64,000 nt of DNA from positions 49,656,746 through 49,720,745 of the forward strand of contig OX345636.1 of the NCBI GenBank assembly GCA_947044365.1. The letters are read 5' to 3'. The translations under genes and the position numbers were made by a program. The notes under the pieces are model-generated. The model did not search any database. It was given only the letters and a program-made list of their open reading frames with translations, and was not told the DNA's origin. Below, piece after piece: positions 35,702-48,563 of the stretch. This stretch comes from Petrosia ficiformis (lineage: Eukaryota > Porifera > Demospongiae > Haplosclerida > Petrosiidae). Each line of letters begins with the position of its first letter. Position 1 is the first letter of the stretch.

Positions 35702-36808
35702 GTGCTAATAATAATTAATATTGTACTCTTCTATATGTTACTAGCACTCTTCTATAGCTCATTAATAATTAATATTGTACTCTTCTATATGTTACTAGCA
35801 CTCTTCTATAGCTTACTAATAATTAATATTGTACTCTTCTATATGTTACTAGTACTCTTCTATAGCTCATTAATAATTAATATTGTACTCTTCTATGTGT
35901 TACTAGTACTCTTCTATAGCTTACTAATAATTAATATTGTACTCTTCTATATGTTACTAGTACTCTTCATAGCTTACTAATAATTAATATTGTACTCTTC
36001 TATATGTTACTAGTACTCTTCATAGCTTACTAATAATTAATATTGTACTCTTCTATATGTTACTAGTACTCTTCATAGCTTACTAATAATTAATATTGTA
36101 CTCTTCTATATGTTACTAGTACTCTTCTATAGCTTACTAATAATTAATATTGTACTCTTCTATATGTTACTAGTACTCTTCTATAGCTCATTAATAATTA
36201 ATATTGTACTCTTCTATATGTTACTAGTACTCTTCTATAGCTTACTAATAATTAATATTGCACTCTTCTATATGTTACTAGCACTCTTCTATAGCTTACT
36301 AATAATTAATATTGTACTCTTCTATATGTTACTAGTACTCTTCTATAGCTTACTAATAATTAATATTGTACTCTTCTATATGTTACTAGTACTCTTCTAT
36401 AGCTTACTAATAATTAATATTGTACTCTTCTATATGTTACTAGTACTCTTCTATAGCTTACTAATAATTAATATTGTACTCTTCTATATGTTACTAGTAC
36501 TCTTCTATAGCTTACTAATAATTAATATTGTACTCTTCTATATGTTACTAGTACTCTTCTATAGCTCATTAATAATTAATATTGTACTCTTCTATATGTT
36601 ACTAGCACTCTTCTATAGCTTACTAATAATTAATATTGTACTCTTCTATATGTTACTAGTACTCTTCTATAGCTTACTAATAATTAATATTGTACTCTTC
36701 TATATGTTACTAGTACTCTTCTATAGCTTACTAATAATTAATATTGCACTCTTCTATATGTTACTAGTACTCTTCATAGCTCATTAATAATTAATATTGT
36801 ACTCTTCT

Positions 36809-36810
<2 letters not shown>
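35702..36810 (+). repeat. 54-bp satellite array, about 20 copies
   Basis: The unit contains TAATAATTAATATTGTACTC, TTCTATATGTTACTAG and a second CTCTTCTATAG. Several units near 35960-36090 and 36770 are one base shorter. As 54 is a multiple of three, the array reads as hydrophobic 18-residue repeats (up to 225 codons), which I take as chance. It is followed by (GA)n at 36811-36859. Confidence 0.95.
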
Positions 36811-36861
<51 letters not shown>

Positions 36862-37465
36862 TCTTTCTTTCTATCTTTCTCCTATTACACTAGTGCAAAG
36901 TAGTTTGATAGCTTCAAACCACTTAAAAGTTTAATTGCATGGTTCGAAACTACTTAAAACTAGCATAATAATAATATTAATATACGATTAATTTATAGCG
37001 GTTTGAAGGTGTTGAACTGCTTCGAACTAGTACAGAATGCATATTAAATGCATGTACTCATTACATATGACTGATTTCTAAGTAGTTCGAAAGCATCAAT
37101 TTATCCATTACGATATTTGTGCATGCACAGTGACTTCTGTAAGCCCCTAATATTAATAGGTTTGGATTGTTAGTGATATTGAAATCACCTTTTATTTGTA
37201 GCTCTTGTCATTTACTTCACCATTTTTTCAAGTAGTTTGAAAAGAAATGATATTAAATGCTTTATAATAAATGTTTTTTTTTAAATCAACAATCTCACTT
37301 TGAAATATAAATGTAAAAGGATTTTACGTTAAAATTCTTGTATTAGTTTATAGGATTCGTTGTAAAGCTGTGTGGATCTCCAAATTTTCACTTCCCTTCT
37401 CTAATAATGTGTAGCTTGGCTCAGTTAGTCTTAGTGTCAACAAATAAGGTTCACAACTATTCGTC

Positions 37466-38816
37466 TTATAGTTGATTATATATTTTAAATAATTCTATTC
37501 TTTTCTCCATTGTATCCTTTGTGATAAACACCTTCGCCATCTCATCAGCAACTTTTTCCATATTGCCCAAGAGTTGGGCCAAAGGACTTTTAACATGATC
37601 TAATTTATTTTCACTTGCCATACCACTAAGGGTTACGTACTCTTCTGTTTCCATATCCTCTTCCACTTCCACGTTACATTGGCAAACTACCCCTGTTTCG
37701 GGGTTATCCCTATGAAACATCATAAGGTCAGGCTTCGAACTTGAAAACATGGAAATTGCTCGTGTATCATAAAGAACCTTGCTTGTATTTGTATATACAC
37801 AAAAATCTTTATAATCCAAACTGTTTTCTATATACTTCTGGAGTTGCAAACAAAGAACATCATTCAACATTTGTTCTGGAATAGAAATCTCATCTAGAGC
37901 TTTAAACTCCCCAACACGTGACTTCGACTTGGTCATATCCAAATCTAGTATCGTTTCTATGCAACTGTGAGAAGGCAAAATTTTTTCAGTTGGTGATGTA
38001 ATCGTTTGGACTAAATTGAAATGAGTATTCATGTCTGCATCAGTGGCTGCAACTGGCTTATCAAACACATAGAAATACTTAGGTGGGTTCCTTCTCATAT
38101 AAGTCCAATAACCTTCAGTGCTGTAATGCACTGACTTATAAAATTGATCTAGTATCGCGTCAGCTTGTGATCCTTTAAACACTGCTGGATGGTTTAGATG
38201 AATAATGTAGCACAATCCTACAGAATGCAGAGTTCACATCAATTAGTGACTGCAAATGGAAGTAAAAGGGTATAAGCCAGTGTTCTTGCCAGGATTTTCA
38301 TATATGGTGGTGTCACCCACGCTTTTAAATAAATAATGAATATATAAACATGATTTATCTTCAAGTTTAAACAATGGTAATTAAGTATAACAATAATAAC
38401 CACCACAAAAAGGCCTAACGAGAACACTGGTATAAGGACTCACCTTTGTCATCTGGAATAGCTCCCTTTATTTTTCTCTTCTTTTGAACTATATAACACA
38501 GAGAAAGATATACCCAGACTATCACCTAATGCCTCACCAGCACTAAACAGTAGCACACATCATTGTACTTACTATGTTTGCTCTGCTGCTGTTTCAGCTT
38601 CTCCTCTCTCAGTTGATGCTTCGCTCTTCTCAGTTGATTCTCCTCTTTTATCAGTTCATGCTGCTTCTTTCTCAGGAGATCCTTCATTTCTGTATCCTTA
38701 GCTTTCGTAATGTCTTGGTCAACTTGTTTAATTTCGTCCCCTATATTTTGAATTTGTACCTCTAGTTGCTGAATCATAGCTTCCTCATTTCCAGAAGTAT
38801 ATAGCCATTTCTGCAT
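37466..38816 (-). CDS. three-exon orphan gene: coiled coil plus PD-(D/E)XK-like region
   Basis: Exons 38573-38816, 38444-38488 and 37466-38217 splice in phase (84- and 226-nt introns, all GT-AG) into about 346 residues. The chosen start is MQKWLYTSGNEEAM in a good ACCATGC context. Residues about 12-80 form a charged coiled coil (MIQQLEVQIQNIGDEIKQ, EENQLRRAKHQLREEKL), followed by a basic stretch (QKKRKIKG). The C-terminal part has KPDLMMFHR, then after 14 residues VCQCNVEVEED, then SPLAQLLGNMEKVADE. The spacing of Pro-Asp, a strand with Glu-x-Glu, and a Gln-bearing helix recalls PD-(D/E)XK nuclease folds, with Glu in place of the catalytic Lys. The fold call is inference from motif spacing only. 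The frame is intact throughout and I know no named family. Confidence 0.72.
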
Positions 38817-39049
38817 GGTGTAAAACATACTCTCTATGATTACTTTGAAATGGTTCAAACAAGTCAAACCACTTCGAGCTTGTGAACATTACATGTATGA
38901 TATGATTAACTTGAAATGATTCAAACAAGTCAAACCATTTACAACTTCTGTAATCTTCCAATAAATGGCATTCAGATACGTATATACTCAACATATATGA
39001 TTAATTTTAACTAGTGTGCTACACACACGGATCAATTGCAGAGATACCC

Positions 39050-39269
39050 ACTAACGATGACAGAGAGAGAAAGCGAGAGAGAGGAGAGAGACTTACCAAA
39101 GGGAGATTAATAATAGCTTTCAGATTAACAGAGAGAGAGAGAGAGAGAGAGGTGGTACCACTGAATGGACTAAATGAACTACTCACTGAGGTTGAGGTAA
39201 GTAGATGATTATCTATCACTCCTTGACCAACTTTGAGAAACGCTTCCTTAACTCCTACAGAGAAAGGAA

Positions 39270-39301
<32 letters not shown>

Positions 39302-40102
39302 TGGTACCACTGAATGGACTAAATGAACTACTCACTGAGGTTGAGGTAAGTACATGATTATCTATCACTCCTTGACCAACTTTGAGAAACGCTTCCTTAA
39401 CTCCTACAGAGAAAGAAGAGAGAGAGAGAGAGAGATGGTACCACTGAATGGACTAAATGAACTACTCACTGAGGTTGAGGTAAGTAGATGATTATCTATC
39501 ACTCCTTGACCAACTTTGAGAAACGCTTCCTTAACTCGAGTCCTACAGAGAAAAAGGAGAGAGAGAGAGAGAGAGAGATGGTACCACTGAATGGACTAAA
39601 TGAACTACTCACTGAGGTTGAGGTAAGTAGATGATTATCTATCACTCCTTGACCAACTTTGAGAAACGCTTCCTTAACTCCTACAGAGAAAGGAAGAGAG
39701 AGAGAGAGATAGAGAGAGAGAGAGATGGTACCACTGAATGGACTAAATGAACTACTCACTGAGGTTGAGGTAAGTAGATGATTATCTATCACTCCTTGAC
39801 CAACTTTGAGAAACGCTTCCTTAACTCCTACAGAGAGAGAGAGAGAGATGGTACCACTGAATGGACTAAATGAACTACTCACTGAGGTTGAGGGTAAGTA
39901 GATGATTATCTATCACTCCTTGACCAACTTTGAGAAACACTTCCTTAACTCCTACAGAGAAAGGAAGAGAGAGAGAGAGAGAGAGATGGTACCACTGAAT
40001 GGACTAAATGAACTACTCACTGAGGTTGAGGTAAGTAGATGATTATCTATCACTCCTTGACCAACTTTGAGAAACGCTTCCTTAACTCCTACAGAGAAAG
40101 GA

Positions 40103-40133
<31 letters not shown>

Positions 40134-40240
40134 TGGTACCACTGAATGGACTAAATGAACTACTCACTGAGGTTGAGGTAAGTAGATGATTATCTATCAC
40201 TCCTTGACCAACTTTGAGAAACGCTTCCTTAACTCCTACA
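39050..40240. repeat. minisatellite of about 125-145 bp units with exon-intron-like structure
   Basis: There are eight copies of GGTACCACTGAATGGACTAA and on to ACTGAGGTTGAG. Each is followed by GTAAGTAGATGATTATC-type sequence (a donor consensus), about 64 bp ending TTAACTCCTACAG (an acceptor consensus), and a variable (GA)n run. The spliced coding frame is not kept, because the (GA)n lengths before the shared ATG differ by non-multiples of three (40, 25, 29, 38, 14, 28, 38). It is therefore called a repeat, perhaps born from an exon-plus-intron duplication. Confidence 0.85.
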
Positions 40241-40920
40241 GTTGTCCTGGCTTCAATTCCCAGTGACTACCTTCATTTTTCACTTTCCTCTTTCAGCCTT
40301 GTCAATTAGCTTTTATCTACATTGTATTTGTTTTCTAATACAATGTATATCTATCTATTTACTACAAAGTGGAAATAACAGTCAGACATCGGACAATTTC
40401 AAACCATTTTGTCCTAGCAAATATGAAAAAAAAAAGAGTTAAATTTAAAGGAATGCTCTCACAGGAATAGTAAACAATCTGTGGCAATTGTAAATACATG
40501 TAACTTCATTCAATTTTAAAATCTGATTGGTTGATTTTATCGAGTAATTAATATAGATAGTTGTGCTCTAAAAGTTGCAGTCAGATCAAAATTTAAAAGC
40601 ATCTGATCAAAAATCACTTAAATTTGTTTAGACATGCAAATTTATAGTCTTATTTCCACCTCTGTACTAGGTATCTTCATGTATTTATCATATTTTGCAC
40701 TTTTCCCAATTCTAGCCCTTATATGTTCCACTGAGAGATTCAATGTTACAAAAGCTTCTGGAGACATTGGAAAGTGATGACAACAAAATAAAATTAAAAA
40801 GTATTTTTGTTGAAGCCCGGAATTTTGTAGCCAATCAAATTGCAGAAGATTTGGCAGAATACAGACACAAACGGACTCTTGGACTTGGTAGTCTGTATGG
40901 TGAACAAAAGCTAACAGGTA

Positions 40921-41310
40921 CATGTAGATGGATGGATGGATGCGTATTCATCCACCCATCCATTCGTTTATCCATCCATCCATTTATCCATGCATCCATC
41001 CATCCATCCACCCATCCATCCGTTTATCCATCCATCCATTTATCCATGCATCCATCCATGCATCCATTCATCCATCCATCCATCTATCCATCCATCCATC
41101 CATTCATCCATACATCTATTCATACATCCGTTGATACATTCATTCATTTGTCCATCCACTCATCCATCCATGCAGCCATCCAGACATCCATTTATACATG
41201 TACATGTACATGTACATTCATTCATCCATCAATCCATCCAACCATCCATGCATCTATCCATCCATCTCTACCATCCATTTATTCATCAATTTATTCATCC
41301 CATCTATTCA
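40921..41310. repeat. (ATCC)n microsatellite in the RhoGEF-like intron
   Basis: GATGGATGGATG then CATCCATCCATTTATCC-type repeats with ACATGTAC inserts. This is the same style of higher-order repeat as in the myosin intron at 21595. Confidence 0.9.
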
Positions 41311-41639
41311 AGCACAATAATTAGCTATACATGTATATTCTATTTCACATTTGTTTACATTTCTGTCAAATTTGTTCATAATTTATATTGTATAGATCAC
41401 ATGACTGCATCTTGTGAATTGGATGTAGCAAATTCAACACTGACAAAAGTTCTGAAAGATCTTATGTATATGTGTATGTATGTATATACATGTATGTACA
41501 CATTGTCCACATGTCCATGTATAGTACATGATAAATAATAATAACTAGTCGGAGACATTGTAAAATTTAATTTTTCAAAGTTTGGCAAAAAGACAAAGCT
41601 GGAATCCAATTCTATGATTATACATGTTACTACATGTAT

Positions 41640-42055
41640 GTATTAGTTATAATTGTATGTATATCTGTATATGTATACACTGTATTTACGATACATGTAT
41701 ATGTGCAAGTACATGTATATGTATAATTTTATAATTATGTACAAGTGTATGTACATGTATATGTGCAAGTACATGTATATGTATTATGTACATGTACAAG
41801 TATATGTACATGTATATGTGCAAGTACATGTATATATATATGTGCAAGTAATTGTATATACATGTATATGTATATGTAGAAGTACATGTATACACATATG
41901 TACAAGTGCATGTATATGTTCATGTATATGTATACATGTATGTACATGTACAAGTACTTGTATATGTACATTGTGTTTATACATGTACTTATTACATGTA
42001 TGTATTGTACTGTACATGTACATGTCAATATCTTACATGTACAACTATCACCTAA
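41640..42055. repeat. TGTACATGTATATG microsatellite
   Basis: A long run of ACATGTATATGTGCAAGT-like units within the RhoGEF-like locus. It makes spurious Tyr/Met/Val-rich frames on both strands. Confidence 0.85.
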
Positions 42056-42419
42056 TCTTATTTCCTTAGAAATGAAAAACCTGACTCAGTGGAAGAAGCA
42101 AGTAAGATATTATAGTTATAGAATACACACAAGGTCTATTACAGTACTGAATGATAATCCATAGCAATGAGGGGGTCATGCACGAGTGCACAGGATAATA
42201 TTTCATACATACAATGTACATGTATACATGTACATGTACATAAATGTAGTATTATGTACATATTATAATGTACATGTAAGTAAATTGACTATTTTTTAAT
42301 TAATTGTCTTGTATAGTCAAGCTCTCTGCGATGCAATATCTACTTTCTTGTTGGATATTAGTAAAGGGAAGGTTAGTATATACTGCATGTACATGTACAT
42401 TGAAAGTGTACATGTACAT

Positions 42420-42965
42420 GTATTTACTGCTCATCCTCTTTTTCTCTCTAGATTTCTCCTCCTCCACCTCTTTATCACTGTTTCATCATCCCCTCCTCTT
42501 CCTCCTCCTCCTCTCAATTTCCTGCATTCTCTGTTCCTGACTCCCCTCTTCCCTTCCTCTTCTTCCTCCTCTATATGTCCTACTTTCCTCCTCCTTACAC
42601 CCCTCTTTGTTCACCTCCTCTTTCCTTCCTCTTCCTCTATATGTCCTACTTTCCTCCTTACACCCCTTTCTGTGATCACCTCCTCTTCCCTTCCTCTTTC
42701 CTCCTCCTTACACTCCTTTCTTTGATCACCTCCTCTTCCCTTCCTCTTCCTCATCCTCTTCATGTCCTACTTTCCTCCTCCTTATATCCCTCTTTTTGAT
42801 CACCTCCTCTTCCCTTCCTCTTCCTCATCCTCTTTATGTCCTACTTTCCTCCTTCTCCTTACACCCCTCTCTTCACTCTCCTCTTCTCACTTCCTTTTCT
42901 TCTGTTCCTCCTTTCTCTTGCTCTTTTGTCCTTTCTGCTCTTTCATCCTTCTCTTCTATCTTACA
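42420..42965. repeat. CCTCCTCTT low-complexity tandem repeat
   Basis: Pyrimidine-rich units (CACCTCCTCTTCCCTTCC, ATGTCCTACTTTCCTCC) of about 60-90 bp fill the intron before the C1 exon. Confidence 0.85.
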
Positions 42966-43184
42966 CAATCTTCTTACTTATATTATAGGCAAAGTCTGGC
43001 TCATCTGTTTGTGATCGTATGCAAAGTTTCACTCGTTCTGAATCAAACAAACGTAAAAGCAAAGTCAAAAAGTTTAATCGATGTGGACACAACCTTCAGT
43101 TAACATCTTATAATCGTACCTATATGTGTGATCATTGTGAAATGGTTTTATGGGGTATTCACTTCCATGGGTACCAATGTACAG

Positions 43185-43560
43185 GTGTGTATGTATGTCT
43201 ATATGTACCTGTATATGTACATATCTGTGTCTATAGGTGTGTTTGTAGTATAGAATATACATGTACATGTATGCACAGTTAATGTATGTGTGCCTATATG
43301 TGTATATAAATGTACATGTGTATCTGTATGCATCTATAAATGTGTGTGTACATATTGTATTTAATTATGTATTGGTGTGTGTACATGTATGTGTGTCTGT
43401 GTACATGTACATATATGTATGTACATTGTGTATGTGTGTGTGTGTTTGAGTATGTAATATACACTGTACATGAAATCATATTTTACATTGTATAGATGTA
43501 CATGTATGTATTGGTGTGTGTACATGTATGTGTGTGTCTGTGTTTGTTTGTGTGTGTCTG
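43185..43560. repeat. (GT)n/TGTATG intron repeat
   Basis: TGTGTGTACATGTATGTGTG-type sequence in the intron between the two halves of the C1 domain. A second (GTGTCT)n block lies at 43868-43970. Confidence 0.8.
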
Positions 43561-43681
43561 TGTGTTTGTTATGGAGTGCCGTTTGTGTCAAAATTATTTG
43601 CGTCTCCCGACTCAAACAACATGGATGATAACCCTAACGATCCCAAGGCCTAAACTGGAGGGCTCCGCCCCCCCAGTTAAA

Positions 43682-43804
43682 GATGTCAGATATACTATAT
43701 CCGACGTCTGATATGATATCGGATGTTGGATATAGTATATCGAATGTCAGATATAGTATATCGGACGTCTGATATGATATTGGATGTCAGATATAGTATA
43801 TCAG
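43682..43804. repeat. palindromic 21-bp tandem repeat
   Basis: About six units alternate GATATAGTATATC (a palindrome) with GGACGTCT or GGATGTCA. It lies inside the intron of the C1-domain gene, beside a GGAGGGCTCCGCCCCCCC segment. Confidence 0.8.
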
Positions 43805-44288
43805 AAGGGGTAATAATGGAGCAGCCAACACAAAACAATTTTGACTCATTTGGCACCCAATAGTTTGTCTGTGTGTGTGTGTCTGTGTGTGTCTGTGTCT
43901 GTGTGTCTGTGTGTCTGTGTTTGTCTGTTTGTGTGTGTCTGTGTTTGTCTCTGTGTGTGTGTGTGTTTGAGTATATACTATATACATGTATTGTAGACTG
44001 CACATGAAATCATATTTTACATTGTATTTCTCTTAGTATGCGAAATGAATTTTCAGTGTTATGGATGTGTGGATGATGCTATGTTTGTCTTAGTAAGAAA
44101 GGATTCAGAAGGAAATCATTGAACATTAGAAGAACAAGTGGAGGTGAGATATTCTATGTGTGTATGATACATATGAGTATCAATCTTTATTACTTGTAGG
44201 TCAACAGAGTGTGTTATCTGTTGTTTCTGATTTAGAAAAAAGTGGGTAGCAAATACTCCATTGTAACAATGTTTAACTCTTTAACTCT

Positions 44289-44457
<169 letters not shown>

Positions 44458-44821
44458 AGGTGAAGGCAATGATGATTATCCTGATATTCAAGAAGAAGAG
44501 GAGAAGAGTATTGATAAAGCCAGACTAAGATCTGTCTCTGATCCAAAGAATACACTAATGGCAGTTCAGGTACATGTACATGTAATACACTGTTTGGGTA
44601 CATGTACATGTATATGCCATATAGCATTACATATACATGTTACATGTACACTAATTGTATGTACATTGTACATGCATATATGTGTACATGTACATAGTGC
44701 AGTTCAGATGCATGTACATGTACATGTACCTGTTTATTATTTATTTATGTATGACCCTCAGTACTAGTAGAGCATATATATTAGATATTTTATAAGTACA
44801 CCTCTTTTTATTTTGCTTTAT

Positions 44822-44995
44822 AGTGGTGTAAGTACTTATGTAGGGTTATATGTAGGTTGTTTGTTTAATTTTGTGACCTACGTTAATCTCCCAACCTTGT
44901 TCACATACTTTTTGGGTTTTGACATCCCTACATCTTCTTTCATTTTTATTCCAAATGTTTTTATTATTCTTGTACTATATATGTTCATTTATATT
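44822..44995 (+). mobile_element. fragment matching the Penelope-like 3' repeat
   Basis: TAGTGGTGTAAGTACTTATG, TAGGGTTATATG, TTTTTGGGTTTTGACATCCC and ATTTTTATTCCAAATG closely match 59686-59860. It sits between exon-like pieces of the RhoGEF-like gene. Confidence 0.65.
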
Positions 44996-45114
44996 TTACT
45001 TCAGAAGGAGGAGCAGTAGAAATTACACTGAGGGATGACCAACTTGTAAATAATGTATTTGACCAAGACAAGAAGCTGGAAAATTTGAAAAAATCAGAAG
45101 ATGAGGTACAAGGT

Positions 45115-45734
45115 AAGTAGTAAACAGACAAAATCTTTTGATTTTCTTCTTTTTGCTTTTGTATTTTGCTGTCACTTAATCATTTTAATCATCGAGCTTT
45201 CCTTATAGACTATTCTATTCCTGTCTCCTCCTTCTTTCTTCCTTTCTTTGGTAGTCTCTCTTTCTCTTCTTTTGTTCTTTTTCTCTTTTATTTTTTTCTT
45301 CCTGCTTCACTTTCTCTTTCTATTTTTTGTTGTTTTTTTTTTACTTTTCTCTTGACTTTTCTTTAATCTCTGTCTGCTCTTCTCTCGACCTCTCTTTCTT
45401 CAATTTCTGTTCTTTAGTGTTGCTATATGTTATTTACACTTGCTTTTCGCCCAAGATCCTCCTAGATAAATAGATAGATACATATATAAAAAGATGGATT
45501 GATGGATAATCATAATCATAATCATAATCATGGGTCATAGATCATAATCAACTTCCATACTGTTTCTGTGACAACCTGACAAATCATTTAAATTCACCAC
45601 TTGTTTTTGCATTATCAACTTATCACCTGTGTGCAGTAGGCGCGAAAAAAGGAAAGGCGTTTAGACCAGACTGTTGTGAATTAAACAATGAACTTTTTGA
45701 AAAGTAATGTTAATGATTGGTTGTTCAACTAAAA
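45115..45734. other. T-rich intergenic or intronic DNA, no gene seen
   Basis: A CTTTTT-rich stretch at 45200-45420 and (AATCAT)n at 45510-45535. Confidence 0.4.
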
Positions 45735-46210
45735 ACAAGTGTATATAGAGAAAAAAACATCCCTATGATTGCTTTACAATTTTAAGTAAAGATAAAAGTA
45801 TCCTTATGACTGCTTTGTGGTGTCCAGAATTCAGTAATCATGGCTGACTTTATCAAGCATGAAAGACAACAGCTTATTATAGTTATTATTTTGATTGTCT
45901 ACTCTCCTGACCTTTCAAAGGACCTTGTAGAACTTTAGGAATATATTTCAGGCAGAATAGCTAGCTATTAGTTCCAGTTTCTACGTAAGCTCAACAGCTT
46001 TCTTTCTGCTGGTGGCTTGATCGCGCGTTCTTTTACGCGCCACGCCCATTAATTGACCGAGCCCCCGGTAATGATGTAACTTCCTTAACTACGTATACAA
46101 CCCATACTCGCGTAGGTGACACAAACATAATATATATATATATATATTATATATATAAACATACATCGAACCCGTGGAAAAACAATCATAGGGATGGCCC
46201 TACGGGCCAT
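45735..46210 (+). mobile_element. MITE family A, nearly full copy
   Basis: Starts ACAAGTGTATATAGAG, has internal landmarks GTAATCATGGCTGACTTTAT and CCATTAATTGACCGAGCC, and ends GGATGGCCCTACGGGCCAT. A separate right-end scrap (CATGGGAAAGCAATTATAG) lies at 46338-46365. Confidence 0.85.
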
Positions 46211-46519
46211 AATAAATTTAAAACTGATTGAATGTGGGTAAAATAATCACAATCATACACATGTAATCATAATCATAATCAAAAATTTGTAATCAGCCCG
46301 AACCCCAGATGGATGGATGGATGGATGGATGGTTCGAACCCATGGGAAAGCAATTATAGAGATGGCCAAAATAATGTTGTATATAATTAGTATTATGTGT
46401 TTATTATCATTTGTAATAAACGAAACTGAAGGTCTGTATAACTTTTTTTCCTTTAGTACCGAGATACTCAGAAGCACTGAGTGGAGTGATGATGAGGTCA
46501 TACTCAAAAGTGGTCAGGT

Positions 46520-47700
46520 ATGGTTTCTCATATATTATGTACATGTAGTTTCATATATGTACTGTTGCTGCAATGATTAACCAACCAAATTTTGTGCAAA
46601 TGTTTGTCATGTGGCTGATGTGTTGCTTACCACATTGTACAAACGTGTACATAAAGATACATGTACATTCACATACATACATACATGTACATACATTGTA
46701 CATGCATACATATATACAGACATATGTACAGTATGTACATGTACATATGTACGTACATATTTACACGTAATATCTGAGTAGTACAAAAAAAAAACAGATC
46801 CCAAATCCCATTGTTCAGTTCACAGATAGTTATCAGAATAATTGAGTATCTATTTCAGCCCTAATACATATGTACATACACACATACATACACAGTGTCA
46901 CATACTACCCATTGTTTTTAAAAGTTTCAAGGTTTATACTTGCCTACAAGTATGGTAATGGTTGCTTTCAAAAAGGTAAAATTTAACATCAGGACAGGAC
47001 TATGGAGTGAATGTAGTTCTCATATTTATCAATGCTATATACATGTATATTATGGGGTGTCCATGTTCATAGCATTGGAGGTAAACTCACCTCAATATAT
47101 GTATAATATGAGCAAGTACACACACTCTCTCTTGGACAATGCACATATGCATTTCTTTTCGTAATTCTGTACATCAGTCTAACCATAATATAATGCTTCT
47201 TCAAGTGATTACTTATACCTGATCTAGTGAAACTTGGGAAGACTGTTGCAAAGAAGGAAGAAATGTATGTTGATTCAAAAACAGTTAGGGTAACCAGAAA
47301 GTATAGACCTTTATTCATGAGTTATGTTTAGATTTACAATACTATATGTACTATATGGTTGGCAGAAAGTTGTACTACATCACTGGTTTTCACTTTTCAA
47401 GCTACCTTGGAGAACTAATTTTCCAGTCAACAAGGGAACGAGTATATATGTTATATATATATATATATGTATATCTCATAATGAGATTCATAGCCCATAC
47501 ATTTCTATGGGGCGTGTAAGTTTATATTTCTCATATAAACCTCAAAATAGGTTGATATTTTAAAATATCAACCTTGTGAAACTCGACGGCGATTTCTGAC
47601 AGACTTAATGATAATCTCTTGCAGGACAATCCATGGTATGAATCTCATTCTAAAATATATCAGATATAACATGTTTCATCTGTCTATATGCGTTATATAA
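46520..47700. other. repeat-rich DNA with hairpins, no gene seen
   Basis: TGTACATG runs at 46640-46770. At 47545-47775 there are paired hairpins (GGTTGATATTTTAAAATATCAACC; GGCAGGTTTATATAACGCATATAGA inverted with the sequence 20 bp upstream). These look like parts of an uncharacterised palindromic element. Confidence 0.5.
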
Positions 47701-47774
47701 ACCTGCCAACTCGGATGATATCAACCTCGTGGCAGGTTTATATAACGCATATAGACCTCTGAAACATGATATAC

Positions 47775-47777
47775 ATA

Positions 47778-47820
<43 letters not shown>

Positions 47821-48168
47821 CATAATATACATACACATATATATATACATACACATATATATATACATACACATATATACATGTATATACACATATATAC
47901 ATACACATATATATATACATACACACATATATATACATACACATATATATATACATACACATATATACATGTATATACACATATATACATACACATATAT
48001 ATATACACATATATACATACACATATATACATACACATATATATACACACATATATATACACATATATATACACACATATATACACATATATATACACAC
48101 ATAAACATATACATATATACATATACATATATATATATACATATGTATACATATATATACATATATAC

Positions 48169-48201
<33 letters not shown>

Positions 48202-48202
48202 G
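47775..48202. repeat. (TA)n and ACATATATAC microsatellite
   Basis: Long ACATACACATATATAT-type tract. All the Tyr/Ile-rich frames here are compositional. Confidence 0.95.
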
Positions 48203-48528
48203 GCCCGTAGCCAGACTTCTGAAAAGGGGGGTGTTAAATTGGGGTACCAAGACTATGATGAGGGGGAGGATGCATGCGTCGAAGCTGAATGTATACTCTG
48301 TGGGCACTATGTTAAATAAAAGAATTATGATCATAAATTAATAACAATACAACATACAAATCTCAGTCAAACAACAGGTTTGCTTTTTCTATTCTGCATG
48401 GGCACTTCTGGAGAAATAACTGACATGTAGCTGACAACCAATGCTCTAGTGAAGGTGTCATGCTCTTTATTCATAGAATCTATGTTTAAAAGGGGAGTGC
48501 TTGTGCACCCCCCCCCCTGCCTACGGGC

Positions 48529-48560
<32 letters not shown>

Positions 48561-48563
<3 letters not shown>

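Noticed and set aside
35702..36787. 92- and 225-codon hydrophobic frames in the satellite
   Set aside because: They are direct translations of a 54-bp tandem repeat, with no start context, signal or splice evidence.
47650..48334. Tyr/Ile/Met-rich frames on both strands
   Set aside because: Pure ACATATATAC low-complexity sequence.
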